64,000 nt of DNA from Sphingopyxis sp. OAS728 (GCF_014873485.1 NZ_JADBDT010000001.1:1612001-1676000), one strand, 5' to 3'. Positions 47,901-57,072 are shown, counted from the first letter of the stretch. Notes: a model not told the origin generated them from the sequence alone. Numbers and translations: made by a program.

Positions 47901-48231
47901 ATTTCGCGAGCGTGCCGTCCTGCGCGAGCGCGAGCGCGGTGTTAAGCGCGGTCTGCCCGCCCATCGTCGGCAGCACCGCGTCGGGGCGCTCCTTCGCGAT
48001 GATCTTCGCGACGATCTCGGGCGTGATCGGCTCGACATAGGTCGCGTCGGCGAGGTCGGGATCGGTCATGATCGTCGCCGGGTTGGAGTTGACGAGGACG
48101 ATGCGATAGCCCTCCTCCTTCAACGCCTTGATCGCCTGCGTTCCCGAATAGTCGAACTCGCACGCCTGACCGATAACGATCGGGCCGGCGCCGATGACGA
48201 GGATGGATTGGATGTCAGTTCTTTTGGGCAT
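44911..48231 (-). CDS. carB: Carbamoyl-phosphate synthase large subunit
   Basis: Makes carbamoyl phosphate for arginine and pyrimidines from bicarbonate, ammonia delivered by CarA, and two ATP. The 1106-residue protein has two ATP-grasp halves with matching motifs ([21 protein letters not shown] and [20 protein letters not shown]), a middle oligomerisation domain and a C-terminal allosteric MGS-like domain that usually senses UMP or ornithine. The start at 48231 overlaps the end of the lipoprotein gene by 17 bp. Confidence 0.97.
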   Translation of the reverse strand: MPKRTDIQSILVIGAGPIVIGQACEFDYSGTQAIKALKEEGYRIVLVNSNPATIMTDPDLADATYVEPITPEIVAKIIAKERPDAVLPTMGGQTALNTALALAQDGTLAKYGVEMIGADAEAIDKAEDRQKFRDAMDKIGLESARSGVAHTLDEAFAVLERTGLPSIIRPSFTLGGTGGGIAYNREEFEHIVRGGLIASPTTEVLIEESLLGWKEYEMEVVRDRKDNCIIICSIENVDPMGVHTGDSITVAPALTLTDKEYQIMRNASIAVLREIGVETGGSNVQFAVNPKDGRLIVIEMNPRVSRSSALASKATGFPIAKVAAKLAVGYTLDEIMNDITGVTPASFEPTIDYVVTKIPRFAFEKFKGAEATLSTAMKSVGEVMAIGRTIHESLQKALRGLETGLSGFNFVDRLKGASHDQLRNELAQRTPDRLLNTAQAIREGLPLADINRVAGYDMWFLERIAEIVAAEQDVCENGLPRDAEGLRKLKAMGFSDKRLAYLALQSANLRPGSKRATARGSGLIHEAVKAMTGGVTEAEVRALRHKLGVRPVFKTIDTCAAEFAAKTPYLYSTYEAPTFGEAENEANPSDRKKVVILGGGPNRIGQGIEFDYCCCHACFALEEAGYETIMVNCNPETVSTDYDTSDRLYFEPLTAEDVLEILHVEMSKGELVGVIVQFGGQTPLKLAQALAEAGIPILGTSPDAIDLAEDRERFAALVNKLGLKQPENGIARSREEAVAVAARIGYPVLTRPSYVLGGRAMEIVDDQAQLENYIETAVQVSGDSPVLIDRYLRDAIEVDVDALCDGTDVVVAGVLQHIEEAGVHSGDSACSIPPYSLSDKIVAEIERQADALARALEVRGLMNIQFAVKDDEVYLIEVNPRASRTVPFVAKAVGSPIAKIAARVMAGEKLADLPKINRDIAHVAVKEAVFPFARFPGTDPVLSPEMKSTGEVMGIDSNFNLAFAKAQLGAGDRLPTEGRVFVSVKDSDKPRILGAVKQLTDWGWKVIATGGTADYLAGEGITVERVNKVAEGRPHIVDRIKDGDVQLIFNTTEGWQSLQDSQSIRASALAADIAYYTTAAASDASTQAIGALRAHSLEVKPLQDYY

Positions 48232-48688
48232 ACAGACTCTTGAAAGATGAGGAATCTAAACTAGGTGCGCGGCCAATTCCGGCGCCAAACGAAAAGAGCG
48301 AGTTCTTTCGGACACACTCGACAAGCTCAAGGTCGGTTTGGTCGCGGAACGGATTATTTTTCTTTAGAGGAACAGAAACATACTGGACGTGCGTCCAGCC
48401 CTGATCGATCAAGAATTTTGCTTCACCGCAGCCCGCGAGAAGCGTCACTAGAAGATCGGCAGACCCGGTACTCAGCACAGGGTCGCTACTCTCTTTCCCC
48501 CCTTTGATGGGCCCGCCCGAATGATCCTCACCATCCTCTATCGAGAAAACGAGAAGATCATTCCCACTGTCAAACGCCTTATCATATTTTGCTACGTCGT
48601 CGTCCTTGGCGGACCTTTCCGCGGCAGGCGCGCAACCAGCCAAGACAACGGGAAAAGCCAGAAACAGAAGAGGCGTAGCAAGCCTCAC
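48215..48688 (-). CDS. Lipoprotein of unknown function inserted between carA and carB
   Basis: A 157-residue product from a GTG that overlaps the carA stop (GTGA). The signal peptide ends in lipobox LAGC, so it is likely a membrane-anchored lipoprotein. The rest is Asp/Ser-rich with no recognised motif; two further Cys ([10 protein letters not shown] and LVECVRK) could form a disulfide. Its stop lies 17 bp inside carB. Base use is clearly less GC-rich than the neighbouring car genes, which suggests a recent gain. The long same-frame run upstream into carA is only a shadow. Confidence 0.75.
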   Translation of the reverse strand: MRLATPLLFLAFPVVLAGCAPAAERSAKDDDVAKYDKAFDSGNDLLVFSIEDGEDHSGGPIKGGKESSDPVLSTGSADLLVTLLAGCGEAKFLIDQGWTHVQYVSVPLKKNNPFRDQTDLELVECVRKNSLFSFGAGIGRAPSLDSSSFKSLYAQKN

Positions 48689-49869
48689 TTCAACCCACCC
48701 ACAAACTTCTCGAACAGGTAGAAGCTGTCCTGCGGACCCGGGCTCGCCTCGGGGTGATATTGCACGCTGAATGCGTTCTTGCCCGTGATCGCGATGCCGC
48801 AATTCGATCCGTCGAACAGGCTCTTGTGCGTTTCGACCACGCCCGCGGGCAAGGTCGATGCGTCGACCACGAAGCCGTGGTTCATGCTGGTGATCTCGAC
48901 CACGCCGTCTTCGGCGCGCTGCACCGGATGGTTCGCGCCGCGGTGGCCCTGATGCATCTTCACGGTCTTGGCACCCGCCGCGAGGCCGAGCATCTGGTGG
49001 CCGAGGCAGATGCCGAAGATCGGCACGTCGCGTTCGAGCAGCCCCTGGATCACCGGCACCGCATAATCGCCCGTCGCCGCGGGGTCGCCGGGGCCGTTCG
49101 ACAGGAACACGCCCGCGGGCTGGTGGCTCAGCACCTCGTCGAGGCTCGCGGTCGCGGGGACGACGGTGACGCGCGCGCCCGCTTTCACGAGATTGCGGAA
49201 GATATTGTCCTTTGCGCCATAATCGATCGCGACGACATGCGGCCGCGCGCCGCCGTCCTCGGTCGCATAGCCATGGCCCAGCGTCCACGCGCCGCCGGTC
49301 CAGTCGCCGGTGTCGGTGCGGCTGACCGCCTTCGCAAGGTCCATGCCCTCGAGCCCCGCCCAGCCGCGCGCCATGGCGAGCAGCTCGTCGATGTCGAACT
49401 TGCCGTCGGGGCTGTGCGCGATCACGCCGTTCGGCGCGCCCGCGTCGCGGATGCGGCGCGTCAGCGCCCGCGTGTCGATGCCCGCGAGCCCGATCACGCC
49501 CTGCTCGCTCATCCATTCGGGCAGCGTCTGGACGCTGCGGAAGTTGCTGGGCTGCGTCGGCAACTCGCGCGTGATCGCGCCGAGCGCTCCGTGCACACCG
49601 CGTTCCATATCCTCGGGGTTCGCGCCGACATTGCCGATATGCGGGAAGGTGAAGGTGACGATCTGCCCGGCGTAACTGGGATCGGTCAGGATTTCCTGAT
49701 AGCCCGTCATCGACGTATTGAAACAAATCTCGCCCACAGCAGAGCCGCTCGCGCCATAACCCACGCCCCACAGGATCGTGCCATCGGCAAGGACGAGAAC
49801 ACCCGTAGCCCCGGAAGGCTGGGTTTTAGGCGCGACTTTGGGCGCCACTGGGGGGTTGGCAGGTGCCAT
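48685..49869 (-). CDS. carA: Carbamoyl-phosphate synthase small subunit (glutamine amidotransferase)
   Basis: Hydrolyses glutamine and channels ammonia to CarB. The 394-residue protein has the CPSase_sm domain (VGEICFNTSMTGYQEILTDP near residue 45) and a class I GATase domain with Cys in FGICLGHQML and His/Glu in VQYHPEASPG. It begins with about 20 extra Pro/Ala/Lys-rich residues. carA and carB are normally adjacent; here a lipoprotein gene lies between. Confidence 0.96.
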   Translation of the reverse strand: MAPANPPVAPKVAPKTQPSGATGVLVLADGTILWGVGYGASGSAVGEICFNTSMTGYQEILTDPSYAGQIVTFTFPHIGNVGANPEDMERGVHGALGAITRELPTQPSNFRSVQTLPEWMSEQGVIGLAGIDTRALTRRIRDAGAPNGVIAHSPDGKFDIDELLAMARGWAGLEGMDLAKAVSRTDTGDWTGGAWTLGHGYATEDGGARPHVVAIDYGAKDNIFRNLVKAGARVTVVPATASLDEVLSHQPAGVFLSNGPGDPAATGDYAVPVIQGLLERDVPIFGICLGHQMLGLAAGAKTVKMHQGHRGANHPVQRAEDGVVEITSMNHGFVVDASTLPAGVVETHKSLFDGSNCGIAITGKNAFSVQYHPEASPGPQDSFYLFEKFVGGLK

Positions 49870-50000
49870 TCAACATGCTCCGGACGGGGGGCTAAACGGC
49901 CGACCAAGTAGGAGGCAAAAAAGTGATTCACAAGCTATCGGATTTGGAATCTTCCCGCTAGGGAGGGTCTTTCCGAAATTTGCAGCGCATGGGGACACGC

Positions 50001-50453
50001 ATGATTCGTGACGACATCAAGGCTGCGCAGGTCGCCGCGATGAAAGCCGGCGACAAGGCGCGGCTCGGCACCATCCGGCTGATGCTGGCCAAGATCAAGG
50101 ACAAGGACATCGAGCTGCGCACCGGCACCGCGCCGGCCGACGACGATGTGCTCGTCACCGACGTGCTCCAGAAAATGGTCAAGCAGCGCCGCGAATCGAT
50201 CACCATGTACGAACAGGGCGGCCGCCAGGAACTCGCCGACATCGAGGCGGCCGAGGTCGTCGTGATCGAGGATTTCCTGCCCGCGCAGCTCAGCGACGAC
50301 GACGCGATGGCCGCGATCAAGGCGATCGTGGTCGAGCTTGGGGCGGAGAGCCTCAAGGACATGGGCAAGGTGATGGCCGCGGTGAAGGAGCGGCTCGGCA
50401 GCCAGCTCGACATGAGCAAGGCGTCGGGCTGGGTGAAGGCGGCCTTGAGCTGA
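50001..50453 (+). CDS. GatB/YqeY domain protein
   Basis: A 150-residue stand-alone YqeY protein starting MIRDDIKAAQVAAMKAGDKARLG, all helical, with the IEAAEVVVIEDFLPAQLSDDD and KDMGKVMAAVKERLGSQLD blocks. The domain matches the tRNA-binding tail of GatB and may interact with tRNA, but its role alone is unknown. In many alphaproteobacteria yqeY precedes dnaG directly; here a DUF559 unit separates them. A second in-frame ATG lies four codons upstream. Confidence 0.92.
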   Translation: MIRDDIKAAQVAAMKAGDKARLGTIRLMLAKIKDKDIELRTGTAPADDDVLVTDVLQKMVKQRRESITMYEQGGRQELADIEAAEVVVIEDFLPAQLSDDDAMAAIKAIVVELGAESLKDMGKVMAAVKERLGSQLDMSKASGWVKAALS

Positions 50454-50460
50454 TAAAATC

Positions 50461-50495
50461 TCCCCTCCCGCTTGCGGGAGGGGTCGGGGGAGGGC
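50461..50495 (+). repeat. Left 35-bp inverted repeat flanking the DUF559 gene
   Basis: TCCCCTCCCGCTTGCGGGAG and the following 15 bases match the reverse complement of 50846-50880 at 29 of 35 positions. Both ends contain an internal palindrome (CTCCCGC..GCGGGAG). A third, partial copy is at 58478-58502. The pair frames the DUF559 reading frame with only short margins. Confidence 0.8.
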
Positions 50496-50498
50496 CTG

Positions 50499-50888
50499 TT
50501 GGACAAAGGCTACAAGCGGCCGACCGCGCGCTCCCGCGAATTACGCCTCAACGCCACGCCCGCGGAACGGAAGCTTTGGGCGCAACTGAGCGCACGAAAA
50601 ATTGCCGGCATCCGCTTCAACCGGCAATTTCCAATCGGCCCGTTCATTTGTGATTTTGTCTCGCGCAGCGCAAAACTCGTCATCGAAGTCGATGGCGGGC
50701 AACATGCGGTTGATGTAGAAAAAGACCAATCGCGCACAGCCTATCTGGAAGCACAGGGATATCGAGTGATCCGGTTCTGGAACAATGATGTGTTGGAACG
50801 GATTGAGGGCGTCGTGAGCGAGATCGAACGCACGATTGCGGACATGCCCTCCCCTAGCCCCTCCCGCGAGCGAGAGGGGGACATTTGA
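50499..50888 (+). CDS. DUF559 (endonuclease-like, Vsr-fold) protein
   Basis: A 129-residue protein from a TTG preceded by GGGGGAGGG. It has the DUF559 pattern (LRLNATPAERKLWAQL, RFNRQFPIGPFICDFV, LVIEVDGGQH), a PD-(D/E)xK-like core with Asp and Glu placed as in very-short-patch-repair-type nucleases; activity is unproven in this family. The reading frame runs through the right-hand repeat, which encodes its last dozen residues (SPSPSREREGD), and its stop overlaps the dnaG start. It sits in what is otherwise a yqeY-dnaG-rpoD cluster. Confidence 0.85.
   Translation: MDKGYKRPTARSRELRLNATPAERKLWAQLSARKIAGIRFNRQFPIGPFICDFVSRSAKLVIEVDGGQHAVDVEKDQSRTAYLEAQGYRVIRFWNNDVLERIEGVVSEIERTIADMPSPSPSREREGDI
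50846..50880 (+). repeat. Right 35-bp inverted repeat flanking the DUF559 gene
   Basis: Inverted partner of 50461-50495, with six mismatches in 35. Its final bases, GAGAGGGGGAC, form the ribosome-binding site of dnaG, whose TTG follows four bases later. Confidence 0.8.
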
Positions 50889-52774
50889 CCCTCACCCCGC
50901 AATGGCTGGACGAACTCCGCTCGCGCATCACGCTGTCGACGCTCATCGGGCGGACGGTGAAGGTCACGCGCGCGGGGCGCGAGTATAAGGCGTGCTGCCC
51001 CTTCCATAACGAGAAGACGCCGAGCTTCACGATCAACGACGAAAAGGGTTTCTACCACTGCTTCGGCTGCTCGGCGCATGGCGATGCGATCCGCTGGATG
51101 ACCGACCAGCGCGGGCTGTCGTTCATGGACGCGGTGAAGGAGCTTGCCGCCGAAGCCGGGATGGAGGTCCCCGCCGCCGACCCCCGCGCGGCAAAAAAGG
51201 CCGAAGAACAGGCGAGCCTGCGCGACGTCGTGCAGGGCGCGGCCGACTGGTTCACGCAGCAGCTCGGCAGCAGCAACGGTGCGCCGGCGCGCGAATATCT
51301 TGCGAAACGCGGAATTTCGGAAGCGACACGCAAATCCTTCGGTTTCGGCCTCGCGCCCGAGAGCCGCAGCGCATTGAAGGAAGCGCTCAAGAAATTCCCG
51401 ACCGCGATGCTGGTCGAATCGGGGATGCTGATCGCCGTCGACGACAAGGAACCGTACGACCGGTTCCGCGGCCGCCTGATGATCCCGATCCGCGACGCGC
51501 GCGGGCGTGTGATTGCGTTCGGTGGGCGCATCTTGGGCGATGGCGAGCCCAAATATCTGAACTCGCCCGACACGCCTTTGTTCGACAAGGGCCGCGTTCT
51601 CTATAATCTCGACAAGGCATCGCCGGCGTCGCGGCAGACGAACCGGATCATCGTCGTCGAGGGCTATATGGACGTGATCGCGCTCGCCGAAGCGGGGATC
51701 GCCGATGCGGTCGCACCGCTCGGCACCGCGCTGACCGAGGCGCAGCTCGGGCTCATCTGGCGGATGGTGCCGGTGCCCATACTCTGCTTCGACGGCGATG
51801 CGGCGGGACAGAAGGCCGCGATGCGCGCCGCGATGCGCGCGCTGCCATTGCTCCGCCCCGGCTTCAGCCTTGCTTTTGCGACGCTGCCGGCGGGGCAGGA
51901 CCCCGACGATATCGTCCGCGCGCGCGGCGCCGAGGGGTTCAATGCCATCCTCGACGAGACGCAGCCGCTCGTCGAACGCCTCTGGGCGCACGAGGTCGCG
52001 GCGGGACCGCTTGCGACGCCCGAGGAGCGCGCGGCGCTCAAGACCCGCCTGCTCGCGCACGCCGACGCGATCGAGGATGCCGACGTCCGCCACCATTATC
52101 GCGAGGCGTTCCGCGAGCGGCTCGACACGCTGTTCGCGCGCAAGCAGCCCGAGCGCGCTCAGCGCCAGCCTTGGACGCCAAACCCGCCGCGTGGCGGACA
52201 ATTTGGCGGGGGCAATCGCCGCTTCGCCTCCGACCCGCGATTGCAACCTCCGGCTGATGAGACGCGTTCCATCGGGCAAGCCGGGATCGCGGCGCCGTTG
52301 ATCGCCGCCCTCATCGGCGGACTGCTGCGCTATCCGGGCATTATTCGGCGCCATGACGAAGAGTTAGCGAGGCTCTCGATCGGCGACCCGGCCGATGCGG
52401 AATTGCTCGATGCGATGCTTGACATCGGAATGCGGCAAGAAGGGCTTGATTGCGAGGGGTTGCTTGCCATATTGGAGCCAATGAAAGTGTATAATAGGGC
52501 GACGACATTGCTCCGAGCCGATGGAATGCACTTCTCATTCAATCGCTCGCCGAAAAAGAATGAGGCTATCGATCACGATCGGGCGCAGAGGGAACTTTCG
52601 GAGTTTATCTCTCTCGTGAACACGCAGGCGGAGCTGAAAATGCGCCGTTTGCAAGCCGATGAGATCGCTAGAGCCAGACTTGATGAACAGTCCATCGCAG
52701 AGCAGCAGAGGCTGCGAGCGATGGATGAGGACCTGATGCACCGGCTCCAGGCGCTCCGCGAAGGCAGCGCTTAG
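50885..52774 (+). CDS. dnaG: DNA primase
   Basis: Makes RNA primers at the replication fork. The 629-residue protein has the CHC2 zinc finger (Cys38, His41, Cys59, Cys62), the TOPRIM catalytic core (IIVVEGYMDVIALAEAGI and LCFDGDAAGQKAA with acidic metal ligands) and a C-terminal helicase-binding domain. The TTG at 50885 matches the family N-terminus (MTLTPQWLDELRSR). The last 140 codons (from about 52330) look distinctly less GC-rich than the rest of the gene. Confidence 0.96.
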   Translation: MTLTPQWLDELRSRITLSTLIGRTVKVTRAGREYKACCPFHNEKTPSFTINDEKGFYHCFGCSAHGDAIRWMTDQRGLSFMDAVKELAAEAGMEVPAADPRAAKKAEEQASLRDVVQGAADWFTQQLGSSNGAPAREYLAKRGISEATRKSFGFGLAPESRSALKEALKKFPTAMLVESGMLIAVDDKEPYDRFRGRLMIPIRDARGRVIAFGGRILGDGEPKYLNSPDTPLFDKGRVLYNLDKASPASRQTNRIIVVEGYMDVIALAEAGIADAVAPLGTALTEAQLGLIWRMVPVPILCFDGDAAGQKAAMRAAMRALPLLRPGFSLAFATLPAGQDPDDIVRARGAEGFNAILDETQPLVERLWAHEVAAGPLATPEERAALKTRLLAHADAIEDADVRHHYREAFRERLDTLFARKQPERAQRQPWTPNPPRGGQFGGGNRRFASDPRLQPPADETRSIGQAGIAAPLIAALIGGLLRYPGIIRRHDEELARLSIGDPADAELLDAMLDIGMRQEGLDCEGLLAILEPMKVYNRATTLLRADGMHFSFNRSPKKNEAIDHDRAQRELSEFISLVNTQAELKMRRLQADEIARARLDEQSIAEQQRLRAMDEDLMHRLQALREGSA

Positions 52775-52811
52775 AACCGAAACCACTTATTGCCCCTAGG
52801 CAGGAACAAAT

Positions 52812-54836
52812 ATGGCCACCAAGAACACCGCCGACACCGATACCGACACCGACAGCCCGCTGATCGACCTCAACGAGGCCGACGTCAAAAAGCTGATCGC
52901 GCGCGGCAAGAAGCGCGGTTACCTGACCTATGACGAGCTGAATGCGGCGCTGCCGCAGGACGAGATGTCGTCCGAGCAGATCGAGGATATCATGTCGGCG
53001 ATTTCCGACATGGGCATCAACATCGTCGAAAGCGACGAGGATGTGCAGGAAGAGGCCGAGCAGGAAACCGACGACGATATCGACGTCAGCGCCGGCACCG
53101 GTTCGGTTTCGAACCCCGCGATCGAAAAGAAGAAGGAAACGGTCGATCGCACCGACGATCCCGTTCGCATGTACCTGCGCGAAATGGGCGCGGTCGAATT
53201 GCTCAGCCGCGAAGGCGAAATCGCGATCGCGAAGCGCATCGAGGCGGGCCGCGACACGATGATCCTTGGGCTTTGCGAAAGCCCGCTGACCTTCAACGCG
53301 ATCATCGACTGGTCGACCGCGCTGAACAACGGCGACATGCAACTGCGCGAGATCGTCGACTTGGAAGCGATGCTCTCGAAGGACCCCGTTCCCGAGAATA
53401 TGGACGAGGAAGGCGCCGAGGACGACGGCGAGATCAGCGAAAAGACCGCCGGCGTCTCGTTCAAGGACGAGGACGAGGTCGAGGAAGAGCCCGCAGCCGA
53501 CTCGGATGACGAGGATGGCGAAGGCTCGTCGGGCAAGCGCGAAACCTTCGAGGAGGACGAGGAAGACAACACCCTCAGCCTCGCGGCGATGGAAGAGCTG
53601 CTGAAGCCCGATGCGCTCGAAAAATTCGCGAACATCACCAAGAGCTTCAAGGCCTTCTCGAAGCTGCAGGAAGCGCGCCTCGAATCGCTTTCGGGCGGCG
53701 AGGAATTCCCCGCGGCGTCGGAAAAGAAATACCACAAGCTGCGCGAAGAACTCACCGCGCAGGTCGAGAGCGTGCAGTTCCACGGCACCAAGATCGAATA
53801 TCTGGTCGACCAGCTCTACAGCTATAACCGCCGCCTGACCGCGCTCGGCGGCCAGATGCTGCGCCTTGCCGAGCGCCACAAGGTGCCGCGCAAGTCGTTC
53901 CTCGACAATTATGTCGGGCGCGAGCTCGAGGAAAATTGGCTCGACGAGGTTTCGGGTCTCGACAAGAAATGGGCCGCCTTCGCCGAAAATGAAGCCGGCG
54001 CGGTCGACCGCATCCGCATCGAGATTTCGGAAATCGCGCAGGCGGCGGGCATGAGCCTGACCGAATTCCGCCGCGTCGTGAACATGGTCCAGAAGGGCGA
54101 GCGCGAAGCGCGCATCGCCAAGAAGGAAATGGTCGAGGCGAACCTGCGCCTCGTGATCTCGATCGCCAAGAAATATACGAACCGCGGCCTGCAGTTCCTC
54201 GACCTCATTCAGGAAGGCAATATCGGCCTGATGAAGGCGGTGGACAAATTCGAATATCGCCGCGGCTATAAATTCTCGACCTATGCGACCTGGTGGATCC
54301 GGCAGGCGATCACCCGCTCGATCGCCGACCAGGCGCGCACGATCCGTATCCCGGTCCATATGATCGAGACGATCAACAAGCTGGTCCGTTGCAGCCGTCA
54401 GTTCCTCCACGAAAGCGGCCGCGAGCCGACCCCGGAGGAAATGGCCGAGCGCCTGTCGATGCCGCTCGAAAAGGTCCGCAAGGTGATGAAGATCGCCAAG
54501 GAGCCGATCTCCCTCGAAACCCCGATCGGCGACGAGGAAGACAGCCACCTCGGCGATTTCATCGAGGACAAGAATGCCGTCATCCCGGTCGACGCCGCGG
54601 TGCAGTCGAACCTCAAGGAAACGGTCACCCGCGTCCTCGCCTCGCTCACCCCGCGCGAGGAACGCGTCCTGCGCATGCGTTTCGGCATCGGGATGAACAC
54701 CGACCATACGCTGGAAGAAGTCGGCCAGCAGTTCAGCGTGACGCGCGAACGTATTCGCCAGATCGAGGCGAAGGCGCTCCGCAAGCTCAAGCACCCGAGC
54801 CGCAGCCGCAAGATGCGCAGCTTCCTCGACCAGTAG
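52812..54836 (+). CDS. rpoD: RNA polymerase sigma factor RpoD (sigma70)
   Basis: Housekeeping sigma factor, 674 residues. Region 1.1 is acidic; regions 1.2 and 2 carry [11 protein letters not shown] and [21 protein letters not shown] (-10 recognition); region 4 carries [21 protein letters not shown] (-35 recognition). The acidic insert between 1.2 and 2.1 (roughly residues 190-260, [11 protein letters not shown]) is long, as in other alphaproteobacterial RpoD. It follows dnaG by 37 bp and ends in a strong terminator. Confidence 0.97.
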   Translation: MATKNTADTDTDTDSPLIDLNEADVKKLIARGKKRGYLTYDELNAALPQDEMSSEQIEDIMSAISDMGINIVESDEDVQEEAEQETDDDIDVSAGTGSVSNPAIEKKKETVDRTDDPVRMYLREMGAVELLSREGEIAIAKRIEAGRDTMILGLCESPLTFNAIIDWSTALNNGDMQLREIVDLEAMLSKDPVPENMDEEGAEDDGEISEKTAGVSFKDEDEVEEEPAADSDDEDGEGSSGKRETFEEDEEDNTLSLAAMEELLKPDALEKFANITKSFKAFSKLQEARLESLSGGEEFPAASEKKYHKLREELTAQVESVQFHGTKIEYLVDQLYSYNRRLTALGGQMLRLAERHKVPRKSFLDNYVGRELEENWLDEVSGLDKKWAAFAENEAGAVDRIRIEISEIAQAAGMSLTEFRRVVNMVQKGEREARIAKKEMVEANLRLVISIAKKYTNRGLQFLDLIQEGNIGLMKAVDKFEYRRGYKFSTYATWWIRQAITRSIADQARTIRIPVHMIETINKLVRCSRQFLHESGREPTPEEMAERLSMPLEKVRKVMKIAKEPISLETPIGDEEDSHLGDFIEDKNAVIPVDAAVQSNLKETVTRVLASLTPREERVLRMRFGIGMNTDHTLEEVGQQFSVTRERIRQIEAKALRKLKHPSRSRKMRSFLDQ

Positions 54837-54840
54837 GGAA

Positions 54841-54868
54841 AAGCCCCGCCCCGGCGGGGCTTTTTTTT
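54841..54868 (+). terminator. Rho-independent terminator of rpoD
   Basis: GCCCCGCC-CC-GGCGGGGC followed by eight T, four bases past the rpoD stop. A textbook intrinsic terminator. Confidence 0.93.
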
Positions 54869-54937
54869 GGCGGTTATGTTTCTGCGGAACCCCTTGCCGG
54901 GATGTCGGCATTGGGGTGGTGAGCAGCCATCCGTAGT

Positions 54938-55021
54938 CCGTTCGTGTCGAGCGAAGTCGAGACACCCGTCGAAGCAAAGCCTAGCCCGAGGGGCATCTCG
55001 ACTACGCTCGATGCGAACGGG
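54938..55021. repeat. REP-like repeat, CCGTTCGTGTCGAGCGAAGTCG family
   Basis: Outer arms CCGTTCGTGTCGAGCGAAGTC and GACTACGCTCGATGCGAACGG pair imperfectly. Same general family as 42852-42936 and 59443-59572. Confidence 0.65.
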
Positions 55022-55064
55022 TCAGGTAGGCGGAAGGTCCCCTACCGGCCGTTTCCAGACCTTC

Positions 55065-55153
55065 GTCATCCCGGACTTGATCCGCGATCCCGCTTTTTGA
55101 CGCACTTACCGCCTTCGATCTCAAGCGGGACCCCGGATCAAGTCCGGGGTGAC
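55065..55153. repeat. REP-like inverted repeat, GTCATCCCGGACTTGATCC family
   Basis: GTCATCCCGGACTTGATCC at the left and GGATCAAGTCCGGGGTGAC at the right, around a 50-base centre. Matches 43537-43624. With the preceding repeat and the terminator it fills the 363-bp gap 54837-55199, in which no gene is seen. Confidence 0.75.
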
Positions 55154-55199
55154 GATGAAAGAGACGGCCGCGATCGGTCGGTTGCCGCCTTTCCTCCGC

Positions 55200-55763
55200 T
55201 CAAATTTCGCCCGTGGCCTTGCTGGCCTTATGGAACAGCGCCGCCGACACCAGCCACAGCCCTGCGAAAAAACCGCACAGGACGAGCACGCTCACCGCGC
55301 CGCCGGGCTCGCGCTGCGTCGAGGGCGCCGTCGCTATCGCAATCGCGAGCAGCATCTGCACCGCCGCGGTGCCGAGCATCGCGCGCGCCATGCCGTCCGG
55401 CTGGAACCGCGCAGCGAACGCCCCGATGGCCGACGCAAAGATCAGCATGAAAAAGCTGAAATTGATCGGATTATCCTCGCCGACGATGCCGACCGCGAGG
55501 TTGATCCAGATTATCAGGAAAGACACGACCAGCGCCACCGCGGCGCCCCCGCGATAGGCGACGCTCGGCCACAGGCGCGCGGTGCGCTCATAGACGAGGA
55601 TCGGCCCGCAGATCATGATCCCGGCGAGCACGAAAGAGGCTGGCCCCCAATTCCATTCGTTGCTGACCTGCATCATCACGGCCGGGGTCAACAGCAGCGC
55701 CGCCGCGATCGACCAGCGCGCCACGCGCCAGAAATTCCACCCCATTTTCGCATCGCTCACCAT
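55200..55763 (-). CDS. Membrane protein of unknown function, five helices
   Basis: A 187-residue hydrophobic protein. The short N-terminal segment (KMGWNFWRVARWS) is followed by five to six predicted membrane helices, including VALVVSFLIIWINLAVGIVGEDN. No family motif recognised. It is divergent from the winged-helix membrane regulator, whose gene starts 86 bp away, and could be its target. Confidence 0.75.
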   Translation of the reverse strand: MVSDAKMGWNFWRVARWSIAAALLLTPAVMMQVSNEWNWGPASFVLAGIMICGPILVYERTARLWPSVAYRGGAAVALVVSFLIIWINLAVGIVGEDNPINFSFFMLIFASAIGAFAARFQPDGMARAMLGTAAVQMLLAIAIATAPSTQREPGGAVSVLVLCGFFAGLWLVSAALFHKASKATGEI

Positions 55764-55849
55764 GGACTTGCCTCCTTCGATATGTGAGGCTCTACCCTCT
55801 GCTGCCGGCCGATGAGCGGCATGAGCAGTTCGTGAGATTTTGCTGGAAA

Positions 55850-56923
55850 ATGAACCCGGACCGCTATCAGTTCGACGATTTCACGGTCGATCCCGCCGAT
55901 CGCAGCCTCCGCCGGGGCAGCACGTCCGTCGAACTCAGCAATCGCTATTTCGATGCGCTGACTTTGCTGCTGCGCGAACGCGGGCGGCTCGTCACCAAGG
56001 ATCGCTTCATGGACGAGGTCTGGCGCGGCGTGCCGGTCACCGACGAAGCGCTCACCCAATGCATTCGGACGCTGCGCCGCCTGCTCGGCGACGATGCGAG
56101 CCGGCCGCATCTGATCGAGACGGTCCCCAAGCATGGCTATCGTTTCATCGGCACGGTCGGGGCGGGGGCCGCCTCCCCGCTTCCGGCTGGTGCCATCGCG
56201 CCCGCGAGGGACCGCTGGCGGCGTTTCCTGTTCGTCGGCGCCGCGGCGACGGTGGGTGGCGGCATCGCCGGGGTGCTCGGCGGCCTCTTCTATGGCCTCA
56301 GCATCGGCGCCGGCCCCGCGACAGGCGCCACATCGGCGCTGTTCGTCCTGCTCGCGATCAACATGATTGTGGGGCTGGTTGCGGGCGTCGGTGTTGGCGC
56401 CGGACTGGCGGCCGCAGAGTTCGCGCGCGGCGACCGCTGGCAATGGACCATGATGGGCGGTGCGATCGGGGGCTTTGTGACCGGCGGGGTCGCAAAGCTT
56501 GTCGGCCTCGACGCCTTCGCCTTGCTGCTCGGCCAGTCGCCGGGCGACATGACCGGTGCACCCGAAGGACTGATCCTCGGCGCGGCGGTCGGCCTCGCCG
56601 CATGGATGGCGCGCCATCACGCGCTCAGCTTGGCACGGAGCGCTGCTATCGGCGGGGTGGTGGCGGGCCTGTCGGGTGTCGCCATTTCGCTCCTGGGCGG
56701 GACCTTTCTCGGCGGCAGCCTCGACTTCCTGCTCAAACGCTTTCCCGAATCGCGCTTCCGGCTCGACGCGATCGGTGCGCTCTTCGGCGAAAGCGGTTTC
56801 GGACCGGTCAGCAGCGCGGCCACGTCGGGCATCGAGTGCCTGCTGTTCGGCGCATGCGTCGCGGGGGCGATGTTTTTCGTGCGACCCGCCGGAGCAGGCG
56901 CCCCACATCGCCCGATTTCGTAA
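55850..56923 (+). CDS. Membrane-anchored winged-helix (OmpR/CadC-type) transcriptional regulator
   Basis: A 357-residue protein with an N-terminal trans_reg_C domain (residues 1-95: FDDFTVDPADRSLRRG, VPVTDEALTQCIRTLRRLLGD, PKHGYRFIGTV) followed by about eight membrane helices rich in Gly and Ala (GIAGVLGGLFYGLSIGAG, MMGGAIGGFVTGG). The layout is CadC/ToxR-like but the membrane part is multi-pass and there is no large periplasmic sensor domain. No stimulus can be assigned. A GTG at 55832 is an alternative start. Confidence 0.85.
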   Translation: MNPDRYQFDDFTVDPADRSLRRGSTSVELSNRYFDALTLLLRERGRLVTKDRFMDEVWRGVPVTDEALTQCIRTLRRLLGDDASRPHLIETVPKHGYRFIGTVGAGAASPLPAGAIAPARDRWRRFLFVGAAATVGGGIAGVLGGLFYGLSIGAGPATGATSALFVLLAINMIVGLVAGVGVGAGLAAAEFARGDRWQWTMMGGAIGGFVTGGVAKLVGLDAFALLLGQSPGDMTGAPEGLILGAAVGLAAWMARHHALSLARSAAIGGVVAGLSGVAISLLGGTFLGGSLDFLLKRFPESRFRLDAIGALFGESGFGPVSSAATSGIECLLFGACVAGAMFFVRPAGAGAPHRPIS

Positions 56924-57072
56924 AGCAGGCCAACGCCTTGCAGCGATGCTGCGCCGCACAATTTTTTCGTCCCGCCTTCTTTAAATCTTCATCTTCCTGC
57001 CCCAGATAGCGCCCGTCGATGCGATGGGAGGGCTTCATGAACCGTTCAGGCGCCACCCATCAAATGGCAATC

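Noticed and set aside
44887..48243. 1118-codon open frame on the plus strand opposite carB
   Set aside because: It lies antisense to a full-length, well-conserved CarB and arises from strong GC-biased third positions; its predicted sequence is Arg/Asp/His-rich with no domain.
48215..49771. A single 518-residue protein joining a Arg-rich part to the lipoprotein
   Set aside because: The first 340 residues are an out-of-frame reading of carA. The lipoprotein signal peptide with GTG start at 48688 marks the real gene.
50461..50888. Insertion sequence
   Set aside because: No transposase and no target-site duplication visible; only inverted repeats and a DUF559 gene.
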